From: Paraburkholderia franconis
Lineage (GTDB): Bacteria; Pseudomonadota; Gammaproteobacteria; Burkholderiales; Burkholderiaceae
Direction of reading: 5' to 3'
Length of the DNA stretch: 64,000 nucleotides
Assembly: GCF_009362735.1 (NCBI RefSeq)
Contig: NZ_WHNP01000007.1
Coordinates: 62,001-126,000, forward strand
Shown here: in pieces, positions 55,062 through 64,000 of the stretch
Numbering within the stretch: position 1 is the stretch's first letter
How the letters are laid out: each line of letters opens with the position of its first letter
Translations under genes and position numbers: made by a program
The notes under the pieces: model-generated
What the model was told of the DNA's origin: nothing
Seen by the model: only the letters and a program-made list of their open reading frames with translations
Databases searched by the model: none

Positions 55062-55894
55062 CGCGTGCCCTCGCCCTCGGCGGTATGCGCCGCACGCGTC
55101 GACAACGCCGACGCTGCCGTTTGCGCATGCTGCGCGGCCCTTGCGGCCATGCGCTCTTCTGTGGTCTGCGCGACCTTGTCGCGGATGTACTCGGGCGCCG
55201 CCTGGTCGGCGGGCAGCGTGCGGCCCGCGCGGAACGCGCGCAGCGCCGCGAATGCAATCGGCAGCGCGTGCGGCACGGCTTCGTGATCGACGGTTCGCGC
55301 GACGCTCGCCGCCTTCAGACGATCGCCGAACGCCGCGGCGGCATTGCCCGCCAGCGTGAACGGCTGGTCCGGCAGGTCGAGCGCATCGGGCGAGCCGAGC
55401 GCGGCGGAATGGACCGTGCGCCACTCGCTCGCGTCGGCATCCCACGCGTAGTCGGCCCAATAGACTTCGTCCATCCGCGCATCGAGCGCGGCAAGCACGC
55501 GCGTGACCGACGGATCGCGCCGGCGCGCGCTTTCGGCGCACGCGAGCAGCGTGCCGACCGGCACCACGGGGCAATTCAGCCCGAACGCGAGTCCCTGCGT
55601 GACGCCCGTCGCGGTGCGCAAGCCCGTGAACGAACCGGGTCCGGCGCCGAACGCGATCGCATTGCAGTCGGCGAACGCAAGACCTGCTTCGTCGAACAGT
55701 TCGCGGATGGCGGGAAGTAGCCGCGTGCTCGACACAGCGCCCGTCGATTCGTGGCGCACCCAGACACGCGGCTCGGGAGCAGACGCGTCCGCCTCGTCGG
55801 CCGATGAAGTGTCATCGGCGGATTCGGTGGACAACAGGGCGACCGAGCAAAATTCGGTCGAAGTATCGAGGGCAAGCAACACGGTTTTCGTCAT
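55058..55894 (-). CDS. tsaB: tRNA threonylcarbamoyladenosine synthesis protein TsaB
   Basis: Partner of TsaD in making t6A37 on ANN-decoding tRNAs. 278 residues, ASKHA fold; LLALDTSTEFCSVAL at the N-terminus and FGAGPGSFTGLRTATGV are diagnostic. An acidic insertion (about residues 24-43, DDTSSADEADASAPE) follows the first strands. The ATG at 55894 was chosen for M(T)KTVLLALD. First gene of the tsaB-rimI-UDG-DUF1853 unit. Confidence 0.95.
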   Translation of the reverse strand: MTKTVLLALDTSTEFCSVALLSTESADDTSSADEADASAPEPRVWVRHESTGAVSSTRLLPAIRELFDEAGLAFADCNAIAFGAGPGSFTGLRTATGVTQGLAFGLNCPVVPVGTLLACAESARRRDPSVTRVLAALDARMDEVYWADYAWDADASEWRTVHSAALGSPDALDLPDQPFTLAGNAAAAFGDRLKAASVARTVDHEAVPHALPIAFAALRAFRAGRTLPADQAAPEYIRDKVAQTTEERMAARAAQHAQTAASALSTRAAHTAEGEGTR

Positions 55895-56009
55895 GACCGC
55901 TATTGTAATGCGGCGCCCAGCGTCGCCGGATGCGAACACAACCCCACCTGCGGAGCGACGCGTTTGGAAGGATCGCTCCAGCCTCAGCGGGCCGTGCGCC
56001 GGGTCTCGC

Positions 56010-56018
56010 TTGCTATGA
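56010..56018 (+). promoter_or_regulatory. Extended -10 for the acyl-CoA-binding protein gene
   Basis: TGCTATGAT (TG-N-TATGAT) lies 36 bp before the ATG at 56054. No clear -35, which is normal for extended -10 promoters. Confidence 0.5.
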
Positions 56019-56053
56019 TCGACGCCCTATCTCGAAAAAGCATGGAGGATCTG

Positions 56054-56323
56054 ATGAGCGACGTGGACGGTCTTTTCGCGAAGGCACTGGAAGACGTGAA
56101 GCAACTGCCGGAGCGTCCGGGCAATCTCACGCTGCTGCGCCTGTACGCGCTCTTCAAGCAGGCCACCGATGGCGACGTGCACGGCGACAAGCCCGGCTTC
56201 ACCGATATCGTCGGCAAGTACAAGTACAACGCCTGGGCCGCGCTGCAGGGCACCGCGCCCGACACGGCGAAACAGCAATATGTCGAACTCGTCGAATCGC
56301 TCAGGAACGGCACCGCCGCTTGA
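56054..56323 (+). CDS. Acyl-CoA-binding protein
   Basis: An 89-residue four-helix acyl-CoA-binding protein, the size of eukaryotic ACBP. The typical LLRLYALFKQATDGDVHGDK and KYKYNAWAALQGT supply the acyl-CoA-binding tyrosine and lysines. It probably buffers long-chain acyl-CoA in the cytosol. GGAGGA at 56044-56049 supports the ATG at 56054 over the one at 56042. Such stand-alone proteins are found in a minority of bacteria. Confidence 0.92.
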   Translation: MSDVDGLFAKALEDVKQLPERPGNLTLLRLYALFKQATDGDVHGDKPGFTDIVGKYKYNAWAALQGTAPDTAKQQYVELVESLRNGTAA

Positions 56324-56714
56324 TCGATACCGGAAGAGCAAGCCGTCGATTCTTCTTATGAATTGGCGGCTTTCGCTGAGATGACTCTTAATGGTGGCGC
56401 AGTGCAGCAAATATCGATATAATGCCGTCTGCGCTTCACCGCTTCGGCGGAAAAAGCGTCTCGAAACGTTTTGCTCCAATCCAGTTTAGAACCTGTCCCC
56501 TCCTGCAAGGCCCCACGGGCCGTCAAGTCCAGGCTGGCGGCAAGCCAATCCCGGCCTGTCGCATTCGATACAGCTTCTAACGAGAAACTCGCCTTCATTG
56601 TCGCGAGTTGCCCCCGTTTTTCGATTTGCTCGCTGCTTCTTTGCTCGCTGAATCCGACGACTTGGGTATGCCGATTGGCGCCGACGTATTACTTCCCATG
56701 TTTCAAGGATTCTC
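56324..56714. promoter_or_regulatory. Leader region of the RNA helicase gene
   Basis: 391 bp without a supported gene. TATAAT at 56419-56424 (plus) is a good -10 without a clear -35. If used, the helicase mRNA has a leader of roughly 280 nt. Long leaders are known for cold-regulated DEAD-box helicases. No terminator for the acyl-CoA-binding protein gene was found. Confidence 0.5.
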
Positions 56715-58370
56715 ATGACTTCGAGCAATACCTCCAGCCCGCTGAACGCCATCGCCGATCAAGCCCTCGGTCTCGACACGCCTGAAACGGCCGTGCAAGC
56801 CCCCGAAGCTGAAGGCCCGACGTTCGCTGAGCTGGGTCTGTCGGCGGAGATCGTTTCTGCGCTGACGGCAGCCGGCTACAAGACACCGACCCCCGTTCAG
56901 CAGCGCGCAATTCCCGCTGGCATCGCTGGCCGCGACCTTCTGGTGTCGAGCCCGACGGGTTCGGGCAAGACGGCTGCGTTCATGCTGCCCGCCATCGAGC
57001 GTTTCGCCCAGCTGCAAAAGACGCAAGCCAATCAACCGCGTGAGCCGCGCGAGAACAACGGCGGTGGCCGCGGCCGCCGTCCGATGCCCGTCGCGCGTCC
57101 GGGCCTGCTGGTCCTCACGCCGACCCGCGAACTCGCGATGCAGGTCACGACGGCCGCTTCGACCTACGGCAAGCACCTGCGCCGCCTGCGTACCGTCAGC
57201 ATTCTGGGCGGTGTCGCGTATGGCCAGCAGTTGATGCTGCTCGCGAAGAACCCCGAAATTCTCGTCGCCACGCCGGGACGTCTGCTCGACCATCTTGAGC
57301 GCGGCCGCATCGACCTGTCACAGTTGCAGATGCTCGTGCTCGACGAAGCCGACCGCATGCTCGACATGGGCTTCATCGACGACATTGAGACGATCGTCGC
57401 CGCGACGCCCGCCACGCGCCAGACGATGCTGTTCTCGGCGACGCTCGACGGCAAGATCGGCTCGCTGACGGGCCGTCTGCTGAAGGATCCGGAGCGCATC
57501 GAGATCGTCCAGCGCATCGAACAGCGCACGAACATCGCGCAGACCGTGCATTACGTGGACGACCGCGATCACAAGGACCGCCTGCTCGACCATCTGCTGC
57601 GCGACGCCGGCCTCGATCAGGCGATTGTCTTTACGGCGACGAAAAGCGACGCCGATATGCTGGCCGGCCGTCTCGCCGACGCTGGTTTCGAATCGGCTGC
57701 GCTGCACGGCGATCTGCCGCAAGGCGCGCGTAACCGGACGATCCGCGCGTTGCGCGAGCGCCGCGTGCGCGTCCTGGTGGCCACCGACGTCGCGGCTCGC
57801 GGCATCGACATCCCCGGCATCACGCACGTGTTCAACTACGACCTGCCGAAGTTCGCCGAAGACTACGTGCACCGTATCGGCCGCACGGGCCGCGCGGGCC
57901 GCTCAGGCATCGCAGTGAGCCTCGTGCATCACGCCGAGCAGGGTGCGCTGAAGCGCATCGAGCGCTTCGTGCGCTCACCCTTGCCCGTCAACGTGATCGC
58001 CGGCTTCGAGCCGCGCAAGGCGCCGCCGGCCAACGGCCGCGGCGGGTTCGGCGGCCGCGGCCGTCCGGGCGGCAACAGCAACGGCGGCCGGCGCTTCGGC
58101 GGCAAGCCGGGCTACGGCTCGCGCGACGGCAACGGCGGCGGCTATGGCGCACGTGAAGGCAACGGCGGCAACGGTGCGCGCGAAGGCGGCAATGGCGGCC
58201 GTAGCTGGGGCAACAACCGGCCCGCCGCAGGCGGCTCGCGTGAAGGCGGTTCGCGCGACGGTTATCGCAGCGAAGGCTATCGTGGCAACCGCGAAGGCGG
58301 CTATTCGCGTGACGGCGGCTTCGGCGCACGCCGCAACGACGGCTCGCGCAACTCGCGCCGAGGCGACTAA
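56715..58370 (+). CDS. rhlE: DEAD-box RNA helicase (RhlE type)
   Basis: ATP-dependent RNA helicase acting in ribosome assembly or RNA decay. 551 residues: Q motif GYKTPTPVQQRAIPAG, motif I SPTGSGKTAAF, Ia PTRELAMQ, II DEADRMLDMGF, III SAT, IV-VI VFTATKSDADML and YVHRIGRTGRAGR. The last 115 residues are a Gly/Arg/Asn-rich tail (RGG-like: GGFGGRGRPGGNSNGG), typical of RhlE in this group and probably RNA-binding. AAGGA precedes the ATG at 56715. Confidence 0.93.
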   Translation: MTSSNTSSPLNAIADQALGLDTPETAVQAPEAEGPTFAELGLSAEIVSALTAAGYKTPTPVQQRAIPAGIAGRDLLVSSPTGSGKTAAFMLPAIERFAQLQKTQANQPREPRENNGGGRGRRPMPVARPGLLVLTPTRELAMQVTTAASTYGKHLRRLRTVSILGGVAYGQQLMLLAKNPEILVATPGRLLDHLERGRIDLSQLQMLVLDEADRMLDMGFIDDIETIVAATPATRQTMLFSATLDGKIGSLTGRLLKDPERIEIVQRIEQRTNIAQTVHYVDDRDHKDRLLDHLLRDAGLDQAIVFTATKSDADMLAGRLADAGFESAALHGDLPQGARNRTIRALRERRVRVLVATDVAARGIDIPGITHVFNYDLPKFAEDYVHRIGRTGRAGRSGIAVSLVHHAEQGALKRIERFVRSPLPVNVIAGFEPRKAPPANGRGGFGGRGRPGGNSNGGRRFGGKPGYGSRDGNGGGYGAREGNGGNGAREGGNGGRSWGNNRPAAGGSREGGSRDGYRSEGYRGNREGGYSRDGGFGARRNDGSRNSRRGD

Positions 58371-58432
58371 ACCGCTCGCGTTCGGGCTCTCAAACGCCTG
58401 ACGAAGGCGGACGAGAACAGCCTGACATGAAG

Positions 58433-58459
58433 AACCGACGCCCCGGCGTCGGTTTTTTT
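58433..58459 (+). terminator. Terminator after rhlE
   Basis: AACCGACGCC pairs perfectly with GGCGTCGGTT around a two-base CC gap and is followed by T5A. Strong rho-independent terminator 63 bp past the stop. Confidence 0.93.
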
Positions 58460-58663
58460 ACGCCCCAATTTATGTTTCACGATGCGAAAAATTTTTTTGC
58501 CTCGTAAAAAATCGTGCTGCGTAGCACAAGAATGATCGTTGCGAGATGGAAAATTTCGTTTCTCAATGCGGAACACAAGATGCAAGCCATTGAAAAATAA
58601 AAAATAAAAATCGCCGAAAAAGCCTTGATGATGTCTGTTCCGGCGACTGCGTTTTGCCTAGAC

Positions 58664-58675
58664 TCTTATATAAGA
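58664..58675. promoter_or_regulatory. Perfect 12-bp palindrome upstream of aceA
   Basis: TCTTATATAAGA reads the same on both strands. Its place in the aceA control region suggests an operator of a dimeric regulator. The regulator is not identified. Confidence 0.5.
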
Positions 58676-58762
58676 CTTCACCCAACGAGACGCCTCTGGC
58701 AACCCTCGCTTCGTGGAAGTCACGAGTCCACCGAACCCTCTTCAGGCAAAAAGGAGCACACC

Positions 58763-60070
<1,308 letters not shown>

Positions 60071-60403
60071 ACGGGCTGACGTCGTCTGACGTCGGCGGCT
60101 TCAGCGGCCGAAGATATGCGCCTTGCGCACGCAGCATCGTGAAAAACGGCCCCACAGAGGGCCGCTTCCCTACCCGGTTCGGATGGCCGCTGTGGGCCGT
60201 CCGAACGCGGATGTGACGAATCTGAGAGATACAACGGGGAAGCAAGGTCGGCACGCACCACGCGCCGACGCAAATTGGAAATGCGCGCGCCGGCTATCCG
60301 CTGGCGCGCGTCCTTTCAGGCGTATTGAGCGAAAACCGCGAACTCCGCGAATTGCCCGACAGCAGTCCCGCGAAACGCCAGGAACGCGGGCAGAAGACGC
60401 GCG
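60071..60403. other. aceA/usp convergent gap
   Basis: 333 bp between two convergent genes. Apart from the hairpin at 60141-60164, nothing recognisable. Confidence 0.5.
60141..60164 (-). terminator. Terminator in the aceA/usp convergent gap
   Basis: On the minus strand CGGCCC-TCTGTG-GGGCCG is followed by TTTTTC. It faces the usp transcript but lies 240 bp past its stop; the stem could also weakly stop aceA transcription. Confidence 0.6.
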
Positions 60404-60838
60404 CTATCGATAGACAATCACCGGAATTTTCGTATGCGTGAGCACGCGCTGCGTCTCGCTGCCGATCAGCAGACTGCCGAGTCCGCGCCGCCCATGCGAC
60501 GCCATGAAGATCACATCGCAGCCGCCCTGCTCGGCCGCTTCGATGATGCCGAGATACGGCGATGGATGCACGCTCGTCTGGCTCGTGCATTCGACACCCG
60601 CGCCGCGCGCCGCCTCCTCGACCTCCTGCAGATGCTGACGCGCTTCGCGCTCGCTGCGGTCCTGAAAGTCGACGGGTGGTTCGATCACGACTTCGGAAAA
60701 CGGCGAGTACGGATATTGCGGCAGGCACGCATACGCGGTGACGCGCGCGCCGACTGCCTGAGCGAGATCGATCGCGCCGTCGATTGCCTTTTTCGACAGA
60801 TCCGAACCATCGGTCGGTACGAGGATGTGCTTGAACAT
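60404..60838 (-). CDS. Universal stress protein, UspA family
   Basis: 144 residues, one Usp domain. MFKHILVPTDGSDLSKKA begins the fold and the ATP-binding motif G-x2-G-x(9)-G-S is present in HGRRGLGSLLIGSETQ, so this is likely an ATP-binding type. GGAGGG precedes the ATG at 60838. Function is general stress survival; no specific partner is visible, although it sits beside the glyoxylate genes. Confidence 0.92.
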   Translation of the reverse strand: MFKHILVPTDGSDLSKKAIDGAIDLAQAVGARVTAYACLPQYPYSPFSEVVIEPPVDFQDRSEREARQHLQEVEEAARGAGVECTSQTSVHPSPYLGIIEAAEQGGCDVIFMASHGRRGLGSLLIGSETQRVLTHTKIPVIVYR

Positions 60839-61095
60839 GGTGCCCTCCGTCGTCGACTGCAGGTATGGAAAACGCCCGGTTGCCGCTCGCCGCTTTGCAT
60901 CGTCACGAGCACGTTGATACGTGCGCTCATGCGTTCGGAATGGCCTGCGCCGCGCCGGCAGCGAAGCGGCGCGCAGGCCGTCAAGACGATTGTAGTGCGC
61001 CGAAATGTCGTGCAACGGGCGCGTGCGGGCTTGTCCGCATATCGGAAACCCGCGCGGGCTCTGACGTTGGGCTTGCAGCCCGGCGCACGCGGAAA

Positions 61096-61998
61096 TCAAC
61101 CCCAATACGCCGGATCGCCGTACGTATGCTTGAGAAAATCGAGGAAAAGTCGCACGCGCAACGGAAGGTGACGCCGTTGCGGAAACACCGCATGAATGCC
61201 GATGGGCGGCGCGGCAAATTCGTCGAGCACGCTGACGAGGCGCCCCGCCGCGATATCCATGCCGACTTCCCACCACGAACGCCACGCGAGTCCATAGCCT
61301 TCGAGACACCACTCGTGCAGCACCGCGCCGTCCGAGCATTCCATCGTGCCCGACACCTTGATCGTCACGACCTTGTCACCCTGCTGGAACATCCAGCCGC
61401 GTTGCTGGTTCGCACTCGCGCCGAGCGCGAGGCAGTTGTGATGCGCGAGATCCGCGAGCGTCTGCGGTGCGGGCCGACGCGCCAGGTAGGCGGGCGACGC
61501 GACGCACACCCGCTTGTTCTCGCCCAGTCTCAACGACACCAGCGACGAATCGGGCAATTCTCCGAGCCGTATCGCGCAGTCAAATCCTTCGTTGACCAGA
61601 TCGACCATGCGATCGGACAGATCGAGAGAAATCGTCACGTCCGGATGCGCGACGGTGAACGTCGGCACGAGCGGCGCAACATGCCGACGGCCGAATCCGG
61701 CCGGCGCCGTCACGCGCAGATGGCCGCTCGCCTTCACGCCGCCTGCGGACACGCTGGCCTCGGCGTTCTGCATGTCGTGAATGATGCGCTGGCAGTCTTC
61801 GAGAAACGCCGAGCCTTCGTAGGTCAACGTGATGCGGCGGGTCGTGCGCACGAGGAGCTTGACGCCGAGGCGCTCTTCGAGCGCGTCGATGCGGCGGCCG
61901 ATGATCGCTGGCGCAACGCCTTCGGCCTGCGCCGCCCCGGACAGGCTGCCGCGCGCCGCGACGGTCACGAAAGTCTCGATCTGCTTGAAGCGGTCCAT
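61096..61998 (-). CDS. LysR-type transcriptional regulator
   Basis: 300 residues: an N-terminal winged helix-turn-helix (FKQIETFVTVAARGSLSGAA, about 4-60) and a C-terminal effector-binding domain of two alpha/beta lobes (about 90-295). Divergent from the haloacid dehalogenase gene, with an inverted repeat between them; LysR regulators usually control the divergent gene. The effector is not predictable. It could also act on aceB, 1 kb further on. Confidence 0.93.
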   Translation of the reverse strand: MDRFKQIETFVTVAARGSLSGAAQAEGVAPAIIGRRIDALEERLGVKLLVRTTRRITLTYEGSAFLEDCQRIIHDMQNAEASVSAGGVKASGHLRVTAPAGFGRRHVAPLVPTFTVAHPDVTISLDLSDRMVDLVNEGFDCAIRLGELPDSSLVSLRLGENKRVCVASPAYLARRPAPQTLADLAHHNCLALGASANQQRGWMFQQGDKVVTIKVSGTMECSDGAVLHEWCLEGYGLAWRSWWEVGMDIAAGRLVSVLDEFAAPPIGIHAVFPQRRHLPLRVRLFLDFLKHTYGDPAYWG

Positions 61999-62068
61999 CT
62001 TCGAATGACTGGGCGCATCGATCGCGCGCGAATTGGGTGATGCGCGTCAGATTAGGTTGATGAAAGTA

Positions 62069-62086
62069 AAAGATCAAGTGATCTTT
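62069..62086. promoter_or_regulatory. Inverted repeat between lysR and the dehalogenase gene
   Basis: AAAGATCA-AG-TGATCTTT, a perfect 8-bp inverted repeat with a 2-bp centre, lies 71 bp upstream of the LysR start and 68 bp before the dehalogenase start. It is a good candidate for the LysR binding site, although it lacks the exact T-N11-A form. Confidence 0.6.
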
Positions 62087-62153
62087 AGAGTCTTTTTTAG
62101 CACAAGCCGTCACGAATAGAATCGAACCCGACCTCTGAATGGAGCGCATGGCG

Positions 62154-62954
62154 ATGTCGGCCACAACGACACTCTTCCCCAAAGCAGTGATTTTCGATGC
62201 GTACGGCACGTTGTTCGACGTGCATTCCGTCGTCGCTGCGGCGGAGCAGATGTTCCCCGGCCACGGCGATGCACTCTCGCAGTTGTGGCGGCAAAAGCAG
62301 ATCGAATACGCGCAGTTGCGTACGCTGTCCGACCCGGCCGGCGCGCACTACCAGCCGTTCTGGAACGTCACGCTCGACGCGCTGCGCTTCTCCGCGCGCA
62401 AGCTGGAGCTCACGCTGAACGCGTCCGGCGAAAAGCGCCTGATGGACGAGTACGCATGCCTTTCCGCGTTTCCCGACGTGCTGCCCGCGCTGCGGCAGCT
62501 TCGCGGCATGCGCACCGCCGGAAGCGCCGCGCAGATCGGTCTCGCGATTCTCTCGAACGGCAATCCGCAAATGCTCGACATCGCTGTCAAAAGCGCAGGC
62601 ATGACGGGCGTGTTCGATCACGTGCTCTCAGTGGATGCCGTGCGCGCGTTCAAGCCGGCGCCTGCGAGCTATGCGCTGGGCACACAGGCGTTCGGCGCGA
62701 GCGCGCGCGAGATCGTGTTCGTGTCGTCGAACGGCTGGGACGCGGGCGGCGCGAACTGGTTCGGCTACACGGTCTTCTGGCTCAACCGCCAGGGTGCTCC
62801 CGCCGAGGAACTGGGCGTCGCGCCACATGGCACGGGCAGGAGCATGAACGAACTGATCGCGTTTGTCGAAAATCTCGCGTCGTCCGGGACAGCAGAGAAA
62901 GCTGGCATACGGGAGAAAAGCAGCAGCCGCGCGCGCCACAGCCCTGGCGCATGA
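62154..62954 (+). CDS. L-2-haloacid dehalogenase (type II)
   Basis: HAD-superfamily hydrolase, 266 residues, predicted to turn (S)-2-haloacids such as chloroacetate into 2-hydroxyacids (EC 3.8.1.2). The nucleophile D15 is in VIFDAYGTLFDV; LSNGNPQML (Ser/Asn), AFKPAPASY (Lys) and SSNGWDAGGA are the typical further motifs of true haloacid dehalogenases rather than general HAD phosphatases. GGAG 9 nt upstream favours the ATG at 62154 among three close ATGs. Between a LysR gene and malate synthase. Confidence 0.87.
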   Translation: MSATTTLFPKAVIFDAYGTLFDVHSVVAAAEQMFPGHGDALSQLWRQKQIEYAQLRTLSDPAGAHYQPFWNVTLDALRFSARKLELTLNASGEKRLMDEYACLSAFPDVLPALRQLRGMRTAGSAAQIGLAILSNGNPQMLDIAVKSAGMTGVFDHVLSVDAVRAFKPAPASYALGTQAFGASAREIVFVSSNGWDAGGANWFGYTVFWLNRQGAPAEELGVAPHGTGRSMNELIAFVENLASSGTAEKAGIREKSSSRARHSPGA

Positions 62955-63044
62955 CGGCATGCCATCCCATTTGCACCCACGCGAGACGACGCATTGCAAT
63001 TGCATCAACAAGCATCTTTAAAACTGACCGACCAAGGAGAAATC

Positions 63045-64000
63045 ATGGCGAACACGCCGTCGCTGCCGCAGGGCATGAATATCACCGGAGAGATCAGGCC
63101 CGGTTTCGAGACCATTCTTACGCCGCAGGCGCTCGAACTCGTCGCCAGCCTGCACCGCATGTTCGAGCCGCGCCGCCAGCAGTTGCTGAAAGCGCGCGCC
63201 GAGCGCGCGAAACGTCTGGATGTCGGCGAGCGCCCCGACTTTCTCGCCGAAACGAAGAGCATCCGCGAAGGCGACTGGACGATCGCGCCGCTGCCGCAGG
63301 ATCTGCAATGCCGCCGCGTCGAGATCACGGGTCCCGTCGACCGCAAGATGATCATCAACGCGCTGAACTCGGGCGCGGACTCGTACATGACCGACTTCGA
63401 AGATTCGAACGCGCCGAGTTGGGACAACCAGATCGCCGGTCATATCAATCTGAAAGAAGCCGTGCGCCGGACGATCTCGCTCGGGCAGAACGGCAAGTCG
63501 TACAAACTGAACGACAAGATCGCGACGCTGATCGTGCGTCCGCGCGGCTGGCACCTGGACGAGAAGCACGTGACCGTCGATGGCCAGCGCTTGTCGGGCG
63601 GCATCTTCGACTTCGCGCTGTTCCTGCATCACAACGCGAAGGAGCAACTGTCGCGCGGTACGGGCCCGTACTTCTATCTGCCGAAGATGGAAAGCCATCT
63701 CGAAGCGCGTCTGTGGAACGACATCTTCGTCGCCGCGCAGGAAGCCGTCGGCGTGCCGCGCGGCACGATTCGCGCAACCGTGCTGATCGAAACGATCCTG
63801 GCCGCGTTCGAAATGGATGAGATCCTGTACGAACTGCGCGAGCATAGCTCGGGCCTGAACGCCGGACGTTGGGACTACATCTTTTCGGCGATCAAGAAGT
63901 TCAAGAACGACAAGGACTTCTGTCTCGCGGATCGCTCGCAGATCACGATGACGGTTCCGTTCATGCGCGCCTACGCGCTGCAACTGTTGAAGACGTGCCA
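63045..64000 (+). CDS. aceB: Malate synthase A, N-terminal part
   Basis: Condenses glyoxylate and acetyl-CoA to malate (EC 2.3.3.9), completing the glyoxylate shunt begun by AceA. The first 318 residues are visible; the usual length is about 530, so the gene runs off the right edge. [38 protein letters not shown] and [19 protein letters not shown] are typical of the A isoform. AAGGAG 7 nt before the ATG. It follows the dehalogenase gene by 90 bp. Confidence 0.95.
   Translation, partial: MANTPSLPQGMNITGEIRPGFETILTPQALELVASLHRMFEPRRQQLLKARAERAKRLDVGERPDFLAETKSIREGDWTIAPLPQDLQCRRVEITGPVDRKMIINALNSGADSYMTDFEDSNAPSWDNQIAGHINLKEAVRRTISLGQNGKSYKLNDKIATLIVRPRGWHLDEKHVTVDGQRLSGGIFDFALFLHHNAKEQLSRGTGPYFYLPKMESHLEARLWNDIFVAAQEAVGVPRGTIRATVLIETILAAFEMDEILYELREHSSGLNAGRWDYIFSAIKKFKNDKDFCLADRSQITMTVPFMRAYALQLLKTC

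Larger units (their letters stand above)
58371..58762. promoter_or_regulatory. rhlE/aceA intergenic region
   Basis: 392 bp, noticeably AT-rich from about 58480 to 58620 compared with the rest of the window. It contains the rhlE terminator and, about 90 bp before aceA, the perfect palindrome TCTTATATAAGA at 58664-58675. No standard -35/-10 pair was found, but the palindrome overlaps -10-like TATATA. Confidence 0.55.

Overview
The window is a gene-dense, GC-rich stretch of core chromosome from a beta-proteobacterium of the Burkholderiaceae, most likely Paraburkholderia or a close relative. This rests on remembered family features: the run rpsB-tsf-pyrH-frr-uppS-cdsA-dxr-rseP-bamA-skp-lpxD-fabZ-lpxA-lpxB-rnhB, the ppsA/ppsR divergent pair, a smc-zipA-ligA-def block, dapC-dapD-yffB-dapE-prmB, a DUF2866 protein and an aceA...aceB glyoxylate cluster. 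No insertion sequence, prophage, CRISPR array, tRNA or rRNA was seen.

Layout. 1-81: start of an NfeD-like membrane protein, cut by the window edge. 203-3852: ppsA and its regulator ppsR, divergent. 3870-20206: the envelope/translation super-cluster on the minus strand, from rpsB down to rnhB, then a TrmH-type RNA methyltransferase behind a terminator. It covers ribosome protein S2, EF-Ts, UMP kinase, ribosome recycling, undecaprenyl-PP and CDP-diacylglycerol synthesis, the MEP isoprenoid step, site-2 protease, outer-membrane protein assembly and lipid A synthesis. 20632-26119 (+): map, glnD and a pseudouridine synthase with a very long repeat-bearing N-terminus. 26223-34947 (-): smc, zipA, ligA and def, with one exported hydrolase inserted on the opposite strand. 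35121-41352: an EamA permease, then lysine/peptidoglycan-precursor genes (dapC, dapD, dapE), a Spx/ArsC-like reductase and prmB.

41682-52479: a cardiolipin synthase framed by short tandem repeats, glutathione peroxidase, an ABC-F protein, an alpha-methylacyl-CoA racemase-like enzyme, a DUF2866 protein, radA, alr, lplT and thiD. 52521-55894 (-): a tightly overlapping set tsaB-rimI-family 4 uracil-DNA glycosylase-DUF1853. 56054-58370: an acyl-CoA-binding protein and a RhlE-type RNA helicase with a long leader. 58763-64000: isocitrate lyase, a universal stress protein, a LysR regulator divergent from a type II haloacid dehalogenase, and the first three fifths of malate synthase.

Most of the window is housekeeping. 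The points most worth a second look are the DUF1853 protein (nuclease-like residues, translationally coupled to a uracil-DNA glycosylase), the 57-bp coding repeat in the pseudouridine synthase, a shared TGGCC-N4-GGCC element in two intergenic regions, repeats flanking the cardiolipin synthase gene, inverted repeats upstream of aceA and between lysR and the dehalogenase, and the dehalogenase inside the glyoxylate cluster. Coordinates include stop codons. Family assignments come from reading the sequences, not from database searches.
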